Shown piece by piece: positions 1-5,588 of a stretch of DNA of 16,768 bases (positions are counted from its first letter, which is position 1; every line of letters starts with the position of its first letter). The notes under the pieces are model-generated. The model was not told the origin of the DNA. It searched no databases and saw nothing but the letters and a program-made list of their open reading frames with translations. Position numbers and translations under genes: made by a program. The stretch is taken from NCBI GenBank assembly GCA_009774155.1, contig VSNE01000004.1, positions 6,311 through 23,078 on the forward strand, read 5' to 3'. Origin of the DNA: Lachnospiraceae bacterium (lineage in GTDB: Bacteria; Bacillota; Clostridia; Lachnospirales; Lachnospiraceae).

Positions 1-258
1 ATTCAGGCCGACCTCGTCGGAGCCGGAATCATCCTCCACAATGACGGAATTTTTCAGCATACGCTCCAGATAGCGGATACGGCTGTTGTTGGCTCCGTTT
101 TCCCGTCTGGCTGCATAATATTCAAAATTTTCACTTAGGTCTCCCTGGGCGCGGGCCTCCCGGACCGCGTCCAGTATCTGAGGGCGCAGAACCAGCTTTC
201 GATGATCGATTTCTGCCTGTATTTTTTCCACATCTTTTCTGGTCAGCTTTTCTTTCAT
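1..258 (-). CDS. GreA/GreB-family transcription elongation factor, N-terminal part (cut by window edge)
   Basis: The reverse complement reads from an ATG at 258 through 86 open codons to the window edge, so only the N-terminal coiled-coil domain is present. Residues 34-60 carry the family signature, with GDLSEN (39-44) followed by EYYAAR. D40 and E43 correspond to the acidic pair at the coiled-coil tip that enters the RNA polymerase secondary channel and helps catalyse cleavage of backtracked RNA, so the factor looks catalytically competent. A purine-rich AGGAAAGG lies about 8 bases upstream of the ATG. It starts 24 bases after the asnA stop on the same strand and no terminator lies between, so the two are probably co-transcribed. 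The C-terminal FKBP-like domain would lie outside the window. Lachnospiraceae often carry several Gre-like paralogues, so I do not claim it is greA itself. Confidence 0.88.
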   Translation of the reverse strand, partial: MKEKLTRKDVEKIQAEIDHRKLVLRPQILDAVREARAQGDLSENFEYYAARRENGANNSRIRYLERMLKNSVIVEDDSGSDEVGLN

Positions 259-282
259 TATAAGTATCCTTTCCTATAACAG

Positions 283-1293
283 TTATAACAGTGTGATGCC
301 GTTTCTAAAAGCGGTTTCCCGGATATCGTCCGGCCAGATGGACGCCTGGACTTCACCGATATGAGCTTTCCTTAAAAAGAACATACAGATACGGGACTGA
401 CCGATACCTCCGCCGATTGTGTAGGGAAGCTTTTTCTCCAGAATTGCTTTCTGGAATGGAAGCTCTGCCCGGCATTCGCAGCCGGCCAGCTTTAGCTGCT
501 GCCAGAGAGATTCTTCATCCACGCGGATACCCATGGAGGAAAGCTCCAGCGCATGATTCAAAACCGGATACCAGACGATGATATCCCCGTTCAGGTTCCA
601 GTCATCATAGTCCGGAGCACGCCCGTCATGAGGCTCGCCGCTGCTGAGCTTGCCGCCGATCTGCATCAGAAATACGGCTCCTTTTTCTTTTGCAATCTGA
701 TCTTCCCGTTCCTTTGGGGACAGATCAGGATAAAGCTCCAAAAGCTCCTGAGTAGTAATAAAAAAGATATCTTTTGGAAGGATTTCTTCAATATAATCAT
801 AACGGATGGCCATATATTTTTCGGTTTTTTTCAGAGCTTTATAGATTTTCCGGACAGTTTCCTTCAGATAATCCATATTCCGATCCTGCTTCAGGATGAT
901 TTTTTCCCAGTCCCACTGATCCACATAGATGGAATGAATATTGTCCGTATCCTCATCCCGGCGGACGGCGTTCATGTCCGTATAGAGTCCTTCCCCTACA
1001 TGGAATCCGTACTGCTTCAGGGCATTGCGCTTCCACTTTGCGAGAGAGTGCACAATTTCCACCGGACGGTCGTTCTGCTCCTTGATGCCGAAGGAAACCG
1101 GTCGTTCTATGCCGTTTAAGTTGTCATTCAGTCCTGATTCCGGTTTTACGAACAGAGGGGCGGAGACGCGCAGCAAATAAAGCTGCTCTGCCAGCGTCTG
1201 CTGAAAAAAGTCCTTGACCGTCTTAATCGCGATCTGCGTATCGTAAAGGGATAGCTCCGAATGGTAATTTTCAGGTATGTATAAATGTTCCAT
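283..1293 (-). CDS. asnA: Aspartate--ammonia ligase (ammonia-dependent asparagine synthetase)
   Basis: This 336-residue protein matches the AsnA family in length (about 330) and throughout. It makes asparagine from aspartate and ammonia, using ATP and releasing AMP and pyrophosphate, in the cytoplasm. Recognisable blocks are VSAPLF (43-48), the HSLAKWKR motif (82-89), GEGLYTDMNA (100-109), a RRDED stretch (111-115), YVDQWDWE (123-130) and the glycine-rich GGGIGQSR near the C-terminus. These are the aminoacyl-tRNA-synthetase-like active site blocks of the class. The ATG at 1293 has a GGAGGA ribosome site at good spacing, and a promoter sits at 1327-1355. A GreA-like gene follows 24 bases downstream. 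The leader is only about 27 bases, so there is no room for the asparagine T-box that often controls asnA in Firmicutes. Confidence 0.96.
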   Translation of the reverse strand: MEHLYIPENYHSELSLYDTQIAIKTVKDFFQQTLAEQLYLLRVSAPLFVKPESGLNDNLNGIERPVSFGIKEQNDRPVEIVHSLAKWKRNALKQYGFHVGEGLYTDMNAVRRDEDTDNIHSIYVDQWDWEKIILKQDRNMDYLKETVRKIYKALKKTEKYMAIRYDYIEEILPKDIFFITTQELLELYPDLSPKEREDQIAKEKGAVFLMQIGGKLSSGEPHDGRAPDYDDWNLNGDIIVWYPVLNHALELSSMGIRVDEESLWQQLKLAGCECRAELPFQKAILEKKLPYTIGGGIGQSRICMFFLRKAHIGEVQASIWPDDIRETAFRNGITLL

Positions 1294-1326
1294 AGTATGC
1301 TCCTCCAGATAAAATCAATCTTTCTG

Positions 1327-1355
1327 ATTATATCACAAAAGTATCTCTATTGCAA
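1327..1355 (-). promoter_or_regulatory. Sigma-A-type promoter for asnA
   Basis: On the minus strand a TATAAT -10 box (1327-1332) and a TTGCAA -35 box (1350-1355, 4 of 6 consensus) are separated by exactly 17 bases. Transcription would start near 1320 and give a leader of about 27 bases that contains the GGAGGA ribosome site. Confidence 0.75.
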
Positions 1356-1401
1356 AATGCACTTTTCTGAGTTTTTGTATTCCTAAATTTTCATTCAGAA
1401 A

Positions 1402-1430
1402 TCGACAAACAGAGCAATATCGTGTAAAAT
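1402..1430 (+). promoter_or_regulatory. Candidate promoter for the amidohydrolase-relQ-HAD operon
   Basis: TCGACA (1402-1407) and TAAAAT (1425-1430) are 17 bases apart, with 5 of 6 consensus matches each. The weakness is that the predicted start near 1437 falls inside the AGGAGG ribosome site at 1436-1441, leaving a leader of about 14 bases, so the true start may be different or the promoter may be another one. Confidence 0.45.
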
Positions 1431-1450
1431 ATATCAGGAGGTTCACTGCG

Positions 1451-2266
1451 ATGAAGATTGCGCTTGGACAGATGCAGATATACTGGGAGAATAAAAGGGC
1501 AAATCTGGAAAAAGCAGAGATATATTTGAAGCTGTCCGCGGAAAGAGGGACAGAGCTGTTTCTGCTGCCGGAGATGAGTCTGACAGGATTTTCGATGCAC
1601 ACGGCAAAGACAAAGGAGTCAAAGTCAAAAAAAGAAACGATAGCTCAGATTCAGAGACTGGCGGAAAAATACCATACGGCGATTGGCGTGGGATGGGTGA
1701 AGGATGTGGGAGCGCTTTGCGAGAATCATTATTCGATTGTAACTCCTGAGGGCAGGATACTGGACTACGCAAAGCTGCATCCGTTCCGGTTTGCAAAGGA
1801 AACAGAGTATTTCCGGGGAGGAGATTCTCTGCCTGTCCTGGAGTACAAAGGGTTTCAGATAGGAGTGCAGATCTGCTATGATCTCCGGTTTCCGGAGCCT
1901 TTCCAGATACTTTCAAAAAGGGCGGATTTGATTGTCGTACCGGCGAACTGGCCTGCAGTAAGGAGTGAGCACTGGAAATGCCTTCTGAAGGCCCGGGCTA
2001 TTGAGAATATGGTCTATGTCGCAGGGGTTAACTGTGCCGGAGAGATGGAAGGGGTATTTTATTCCGGAGATTCGGGCATCTACGCGCCGGACGGGACAGC
2101 TTTAAAGACTGAGCTTATCCGGCTTCCGGGAGCATGCCGGGAGGAACAGACCCAGATCTGCGAACTGGAGAATGATGTTTCAAAGCGCCGGGAGCGTTTC
2201 CCGGTAAAAGAGGACCGAAGAGAAGATTTATACAGAAAACTACAGAAGGAAACACAGGAATTATGA
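1451..2266 (+). CDS. Nitrilase-superfamily amidohydrolase (omega-amidase/Nit2-like)
   Basis: This 271-residue carbon-nitrogen hydrolase shows the complete catalytic triad of the superfamily: E41 in LPEMSLTGF, K108 in YAKLHPF and C142 in QICYDLRFPE. The sequence around the cysteine (CYDLRFPE) and the preceding KLHPF block resemble the Nit/omega-amidase branch, whose members hydrolyse alpha-ketoglutaramate or related short amides. The exact substrate cannot be read from the sequence. AGGAGG lies 9 bases ahead of the ATG. Its stop overlaps the next start as ATGA, so translation of the downstream alarmone synthetase is probably coupled to it. The protein is cytoplasmic, with no signal peptide, and its length is normal for the family. 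Confidence 0.88.
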   Translation: MKIALGQMQIYWENKRANLEKAEIYLKLSAERGTELFLLPEMSLTGFSMHTAKTKESKSKKETIAQIQRLAEKYHTAIGVGWVKDVGALCENHYSIVTPEGRILDYAKLHPFRFAKETEYFRGGDSLPVLEYKGFQIGVQICYDLRFPEPFQILSKRADLIVVPANWPAVRSEHWKCLLKARAIENMVYVAGVNCAGEMEGVFYSGDSGIYAPDGTALKTELIRLPGACREEQTQICELENDVSKRRERFPVKEDRREDLYRKLQKETQEL

Positions 2267-2991
2267 ACGGAAAGAATGAATGGATGAATATCAGAATGAA
2301 CAGCAGTCTGGAGTTTGTCAGACAATTGTCCAGGGAGAAACAGACCCAGATGCTTTCTATGGTACAGCCGTTTATGACGTTATTGATGCAGTACCGCTGT
2401 GCAATCCGCGAGATGGAGACAAAGCTGAATGTGCTGAATGAAGAATTTTCTCTCAGATATGAGAGGAATCCGATTGAATCCATTGAAAGCCGTGTGAAAG
2501 AAATGTCCAGTATTCTGGAGAAGATGGAGCGGAAGGGCTATGAGCTCTCAGTGGAGAATATTGAAGCAAGGTTAAATGATGTGGCAGGCATCCGGGTTAT
2601 CTGTTCCTTTGTGGAGGACATCTATTATCTGGCGGATATGCTGTCGGCTCAGGATGATTTGGAAGTGCTCAAGATAAAGGATTATATTAAGAGGCCCAAA
2701 GCCAACGGATACCGCAGTCTGCATCTGATTATCCAGATACCGATTTTTCTGTCGGATCAGAAAAGATATATGAAGGTGGAAGTTCAGTTCAGAACGATTG
2801 CCATGGATTTCTGGGCGAGTCTGGATCATAAGCTGAGATACAAGAAAAATGTAAAAAATCCGGAAAGCATTGCGGCAGAGCTGAAAAAATGCGCAGATGT
2901 AATCAGCGGCGTGGATTTAAGGATGCAGGAAATCCGGAATATGATAGAAATAGAAGAGGAAAAATCTGATGATAAAACTGATTGCCAGTGA
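2263..2991 (+). CDS. relQ: Small alarmone synthetase, RelQ/YjbM-like GTP pyrophosphokinase
   Basis: A 242-residue RelA/SpoT-type synthetase domain without the HD hydrolase, TGS or ACT domains of long Rel proteins, hence a small alarmone synthetase. It would transfer pyrophosphate from ATP to GDP or GTP to make (p)ppGpp. Key blocks are NDVAGIRVIC (105-114, with D106), RPKANGYRSLH (144-154) and EVQFRTIAMDFWASLDHKLRYK (from 173, with E173). The order and spacing follow B. subtilis RelQ (YjbM). The N-terminus is about 31 residues longer than that protein if the ATG at 2263 is used. That ATG overlaps the upstream stop as ATGA and has no strong ribosome site of its own, so coupling is likely. Internal ATGs at codons 8, 12, 30 and 33 are alternatives. 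The last 23 bases overlap the next gene. Confidence 0.92.
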   Translation: MNGKNEWMNIRMNSSLEFVRQLSREKQTQMLSMVQPFMTLLMQYRCAIREMETKLNVLNEEFSLRYERNPIESIESRVKEMSSILEKMERKGYELSVENIEARLNDVAGIRVICSFVEDIYYLADMLSAQDDLEVLKIKDYIKRPKANGYRSLHLIIQIPIFLSDQKRYMKVEVQFRTIAMDFWASLDHKLRYKKNVKNPESIAAELKKCADVISGVDLRMQEIRNMIEIEEEKSDDKTDCQ

Positions 2992-3766
2992 TTTGGACGG
3001 AACCCTGATCCCGGAGGGAACCCAGGAAATAGAGCCGGGGTTTATGGAAATACTGGAGGAGCTTCTGGACAGGGGATATCTTTTTTATGCGGCGAGCGGA
3101 AGACAGTATGCCAATATGCGCCGAAGGTTCGGAGATTTTATAGACAGGATTGGATTCGTCTGTGAGAACGGGGCTCTGGCTATGGAACAGGGACGGCAGG
3201 AATATATTTTGGAAATCCCATGGGAGAAGGCCCGCGCCATTGCACAGGATATTATGAGCTTTCCGGAAGCGGAGCTGTGTCTTTCCGGCGTGAAAGCATG
3301 TTATATCTGTCCCAGAACCGAGTGGTTTGAGCATCAGCTTACCAGGGTGCTGAAAAATGAATGCGTTTTCTTTAAGAGCCTGGATGATATCGGGGATCAA
3401 ATCGTGAAAATTGCCATGTACATCCATGATTTCTCCGAAAATGCAGAGAAAATTCAGCATTTTTTTACTGAAAAATACGGAGACTACGCAGACTTTGTAT
3501 GCGGAGGAAACGACTGGCTCGACATGATTGTGAAGGGTTCGGGAAAGGGTTTGGCCCTTCAGGCCATTATGAGGAAAAAAGGACTTACACCGGAGGAAAT
3601 CATGGTATTCGGGGACAATCAGAATGATCTTACCATGCTGGAGCTGACGCCTAACAGCTATGCGATGGAGCACGCGGGACAGGATGTGAAAAGCCGCGCA
3701 GGACATACCTGCGCAAGCGTGACTGCTTTTCTGAGGGACTTTTTGGACGGGAGGTTTTCCGGATAA
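2969..3766 (+). CDS. Cof-type HAD-superfamily phosphatase
   Basis: A 265-residue HAD hydrolase of the Cof/class IIB type. Motif I is DLDGT with nucleophile D8 and acid-base D10, motif II is S43 in AASGRQ, motif III is K193 in SGKGLAL, and motif IV is GDNQND with D216 and D220 for magnesium. The long cap between motifs II and III is typical of subclass IIB. Such enzymes dephosphorylate sugar phosphates, flavin or pyridoxal phosphates, and the substrate cannot be told from sequence. The start lies 23 bases inside the end of relQ with a GAGGA ribosome site about 8 bases ahead, so it is part of the same operon. Only a very short stem (TTCC/GGAA) with six T residues follows the stop, so termination before the rubredoxin promoter may be leaky. 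Confidence 0.92.
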   Translation: MIKLIASDLDGTLIPEGTQEIEPGFMEILEELLDRGYLFYAASGRQYANMRRRFGDFIDRIGFVCENGALAMEQGRQEYILEIPWEKARAIAQDIMSFPEAELCLSGVKACYICPRTEWFEHQLTRVLKNECVFFKSLDDIGDQIVKIAMYIHDFSENAEKIQHFFTEKYGDYADFVCGGNDWLDMIVKGSGKGLALQAIMRKKGLTPEEIMVFGDNQNDLTMLELTPNSYAMEHAGQDVKSRAGHTCASVTAFLRDFLDGRFSG

Positions 3767-3790
3767 GGAATTTTTTGGATCAGAAATTTT

Positions 3791-3819
3791 TTGACAAGTA
3801 ACAGTTGCTACGGTATAAT
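3791..3819 (+). promoter_or_regulatory. Perfect-consensus sigma-A promoter for rubredoxin
   Basis: TTGACA (3791-3796), a 17-base spacer and TATAAT (3814-3819) match the consensus at all twelve positions. Two T6 tracts (3771-3776 and 3787-3792), 16 bases apart, lie upstream and could act as an UP element. Predicted start is near 3826. Confidence 0.92.
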
Positions 3820-3827
3820 TTGGACAA

Positions 3828-3861
3828 ACGGGGTATGCTAACCTTGTTAATTAAATACCGT
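3828..3861 (+). promoter_or_regulatory. Leader hairpin of rubredoxin mRNA
   Basis: ACGG(GG)TAT at 3828-3836 can pair with ATACCGT at 3855-3861, leaving a two-base GG bulge. Inside the loop, TAAC (3839-3842) pairs with GTTA (3846-3849) around a CTT loop. The structure would cap the 5' end of the predicted transcript and stops just before the GGAGG ribosome site (3865-3869). It may stabilise the message; a regulatory role is not shown. Confidence 0.45.
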
Positions 3862-3876
3862 TATGGAGGTAAAGAC

Positions 3877-4035
3877 ATGAAAAAATATGTTTGTGAACCA
3901 TGTGGCTATGAGTATGATCCGGAAGTAGGAGATCCGGACAACGGAATTGCGCCGGGAACCGCGTTTGAAGATCTTCCGGAGGACTGGGTATGTCCGATCT
4001 GCGGAATGGGCAAGGATGTATTTACAGAGGCATAG
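3877..4035 (+). CDS. rd: Rubredoxin
   Basis: A 52-residue protein of standard rubredoxin size. The four iron ligands are C6 and C9 (CEPCG) and C39 and C42 (CPICG), with the family's aromatic residues and the PGTAFEDLPEDWVCP segment between them. It is a one-electron carrier in the cytoplasm. The ATG at 3877 follows a GGAGG site by 7 bases. An in-frame TTG at 3805 would add 24 residues not found in rubredoxins, has no ribosome site and lies ahead of the predicted transcription start, so I reject it. The gene has its own perfect-consensus promoter and a strong terminator, so it should be abundant and mainly monocistronic. The flavodiiron protein directly downstream is its most likely electron acceptor. 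Confidence 0.97.
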   Translation: MKKYVCEPCGYEYDPEVGDPDNGIAPGTAFEDLPEDWVCPICGMGKDVFTEA

Positions 4036-4070
4036 AAAAACGGGAATGCCTTTCGGCATTCCCGTTTTTT
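4036..4070 (+). terminator. Intrinsic terminator after rubredoxin
   Basis: ACGGGAATGCC (4040-4050) pairs perfectly with GGCATTCCCGT (4055-4065) around a TTTC loop and runs into a T tract to 4070. A-residues at 4036-4039 extend the stem, so it could also work on the opposite strand. Confidence 0.93.
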
Positions 4071-4133
4071 GACCGCCGTATACATAAATAATGCGTGAAA
4101 GGGCGATTAAAGATTATAGACAGTGGAGGATAA

Positions 4134-5300
4134 ATGATGAAAGATATAACTGTTACAGAATCAATTTTATATGTGGGCTGTGATGATAAGGACATTGATT
4201 TGTTTGAGAGCCAGTACCATGTGCCGAATGGAGTATCTTACAACTCCTATGTGATTATGGATGAGAAGACTGCCGTCATGGATACTACAGATCCGCGGGT
4301 GACCGAAGAATGGCTCAATAAAGTGGAGCAGGCCTTAGGAGGCCGTGAGCCGGATTATCTGGTCATTAACCATATGGAGCCGGATCATGCGGGAAATATC
4401 CAGAAGATTGCGGAAAAATATCCGAAGATGGCACTGGTCAGTAATGCAAAGGTATTTGCCATGCTGCCGCAGTTTTTTGATTTTGACCTGACAGGCCGGA
4501 CTGTCACTGTAAAGGAGGGAGATACGCTTTCCCTCGGAAATCATACGCTTCAGTTTTTCATGGCTCCCATGGTTCACTGGCCGGAGACAATGGTTACGTA
4601 TGAGCAGTCCGAGAAGGTTCTTTTTTCCGCGGACGGATTCGGAAAATTCGGCGCGCTGGATGCTGAAGAGGAGTGGACCGATGAAGCGAGGCGCTATTTT
4701 ATCAATATTGTAGGAAAATACGGCCCGCAGGTACAGACGCTTCTGAAGAAGGCGGCGACGCTGGATATTGCGGTGATCTGCCCGCTGCACGGCCCGGTTC
4801 TGAAGGAAAATCTGGGTTATTATATAGGAAAATATCTGACCTGGTCCTCTTATGAGCCGGAGGAGGAGGGCATTGTGGTCGCCTGCGCTTCCATTCACGG
4901 CAATACGAAGAGAGCGATGCAGAGGTTCGTGGAGATTCTGAAAGAAAAGGGCGCGGAGAATGTGGTATTCTTTGACCTGGCAAGGGATGATATGGCGGAA
5001 GCGGTTTCCTGTGCGTACCGCTATGACAGGCTGGTGGTGGCGGGAGCCACCTATGATGCAAGCCTGTTCCCATGTATGGAGGATTTTCTGTATCATCTGA
5101 AGATTAAAAATTTCCAGAACCGGAAGGCTGCCGTCGTGGAAAACGGTTCCTGGGCGCCCATGGCAGGAAAGCTTATGAAGGCTTATTTGGAAGGTATGAA
5201 GAATGTGGAGCTGGTAGGTCCGGTCGTGACTATCAAGTCGGTTATGAACGAAAAAAATCTGGAGGAATTAAATGCGCTGGCAGACGCCTTGCTGGCATAG
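4134..5300 (+). CDS. fprA: A-type flavodiiron protein (rubredoxin:O2/NO oxidoreductase)
   Basis: A 388-residue two-domain protein. The N-terminal metallo-beta-lactamase-like domain has the full diiron ligand set: H80, E82 and D84 in HMEPDH, then H148 (MVHWPE), D167 (SADGFG) and H219 (CPLHGP). The C-terminal flavodoxin domain begins near residue 247 with the phosphate-binding loop SIHGNT (253-258). There is no fused rubredoxin or reductase domain, so this is class A, which takes electrons from a separate rubredoxin and reduces O2 to water (or NO to N2O) in the cytoplasm. Rubredoxin is encoded immediately upstream. Two consecutive ATGs exist (4134 and 4137). GGAGG at 4125-4129 is 4 and 7 bases away respectively, so 4137 is an equally good start. 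No clear promoter was seen between the rubredoxin terminator and this gene. Confidence 0.95.
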   Translation: MMKDITVTESILYVGCDDKDIDLFESQYHVPNGVSYNSYVIMDEKTAVMDTTDPRVTEEWLNKVEQALGGREPDYLVINHMEPDHAGNIQKIAEKYPKMALVSNAKVFAMLPQFFDFDLTGRTVTVKEGDTLSLGNHTLQFFMAPMVHWPETMVTYEQSEKVLFSADGFGKFGALDAEEEWTDEARRYFINIVGKYGPQVQTLLKKAATLDIAVICPLHGPVLKENLGYYIGKYLTWSSYEPEEEGIVVACASIHGNTKRAMQRFVEILKEKGAENVVFFDLARDDMAEAVSCAYRYDRLVVAGATYDASLFPCMEDFLYHLKIKNFQNRKAAVVENGSWAPMAGKLMKAYLEGMKNVELVGPVVTIKSVMNEKNLEELNALADALLA

Positions 5301-5331
5301 TACATTCGGAATAATAAGAAATCAAAGAGGG

Positions 5332-5364
5332 CAGAGTATGTAAAGACGCATACTCTGTTTTTTT
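5332..5364 (+). terminator. Intrinsic terminator after the flavodiiron protein
   Basis: CAGAGTATG (5332-5340) pairs perfectly with CATACTCTG (5349-5357) around an 8-base loop and is followed by seven T residues (5358-5364). It separates the oxygen-detoxification genes from the sialic acid operon. Confidence 0.9.
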
Positions 5365-5384
5365 GTGAAAGAAAATCCGGGAAT

Positions 5385-5413
5385 TTGTACAAAAGCACCA
5401 AAAAGAATATACT
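5385..5413 (+). promoter_or_regulatory. Upstream promoter candidate of the nan operon
   Basis: TTGTAC (5385-5390), a 17-base spacer and TATACT (5408-5413). Transcription would begin near 5420, inside the first of three dyads (5416-5431), so a protein bound there would block it. Confidence 0.45.
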
Positions 5414-5415
5414 GG

Positions 5416-5463
5416 TTTTTGAACTCAAAAAGGCTTTTTTAAAAAAGGGTGAAAGAACTTTCA
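5416..5463 (+). promoter_or_regulatory. Three consecutive dyads, candidate operators of the nan operon
   Basis: Three inverted repeats follow one another: TTTTTGAACTCAAAAA (5416-5431), CTTTTTTAAAAAAG (5434-5447) and TGAAAGAACTTTCA (5450-5463). Their centres lie about 17 and 16 bases apart. They sit between two promoter candidates and end 17 bases before the downstream -35 box. RpiR-family regulators bind dyad sites, and the last gene of this operon encodes one, so this is the natural place for its operator. The A/T richness makes the first two less telling than the third. Confidence 0.4.
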
Positions 5464-5479
5464 GAAGAATGCAAATGTA

Positions 5480-5507
5480 TTGAAAATAGAAAACAAAATG
5501 ATATACT
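5480..5507 (+). promoter_or_regulatory. Main promoter candidate of the nan operon
   Basis: TTGAAA (5480-5485) and TATACT (5502-5507) are 16 bases apart. The predicted start near 5514 gives a leader of about 75 bases holding the hairpin at 5529-5558. Confidence 0.6.
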
Positions 5508-5528
5508 TTGGCTTGTAAGCAAAGGAGG

Positions 5529-5558
5529 ATACCCGGGAGATTTGGAAGTCCCCGGTAT
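5529..5558 (+). promoter_or_regulatory. Leader hairpin upstream of nanA
   Basis: ATACCCGGG (5529-5537) can pair with CCCCGGTAT (5550-5558) with one internal C-C mismatch around a 12-base loop. It lies between a stray GGAGG (5524-5528) and the real nanA ribosome site AAGGAG (5575-5580). No T tract follows, so it is not a terminator. It could affect message stability or translation. Confidence 0.45.
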
Positions 5559-5588
5559 ACGTGATCAAAAAGAAAAGGAGAAGAGAAA

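Noticed and set aside
553..1119. A 188-codon open frame on the plus strand antisense to asnA
   Set aside because: No ribosome site, no recognisable domain, and the opposite strand encodes a full AsnA.
1294..1450. T-box or other riboswitch before asnA
   Set aside because: The predicted leader is about 27 bases, far too short for a T-box, and no specifier or anti-terminator elements are visible.
2903..3706. A 267-codon open frame on the minus strand antisense to the Cof-type HAD gene
   Set aside because: Composition is that of a mirror frame, no family motif, and all HAD motifs lie intact on the plus strand.
3755..3776. Terminator after the Cof-type HAD gene
   Set aside because: The stem is only four base pairs (TTCC/GGAA) before six T residues, too weak to call.
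3805..3876. Upstream TTG start that would lengthen rubredoxin to 76 residues
   Set aside because: It overlaps the promoter, lies before the predicted transcription start, and rubredoxins are about 52 residues as given by the ATG at 3877.
4335..5096. A 253-codon minus-strand frame inside the flavodiiron gene
   Set aside because: No ribosome site or motif; the plus-strand product has all diiron and flavin-binding residues.
5508..5523. Catabolite-responsive (cre) site near TTGTAAGCAAAGG
   Set aside because: It lacks the central CG and several other consensus positions of cre.
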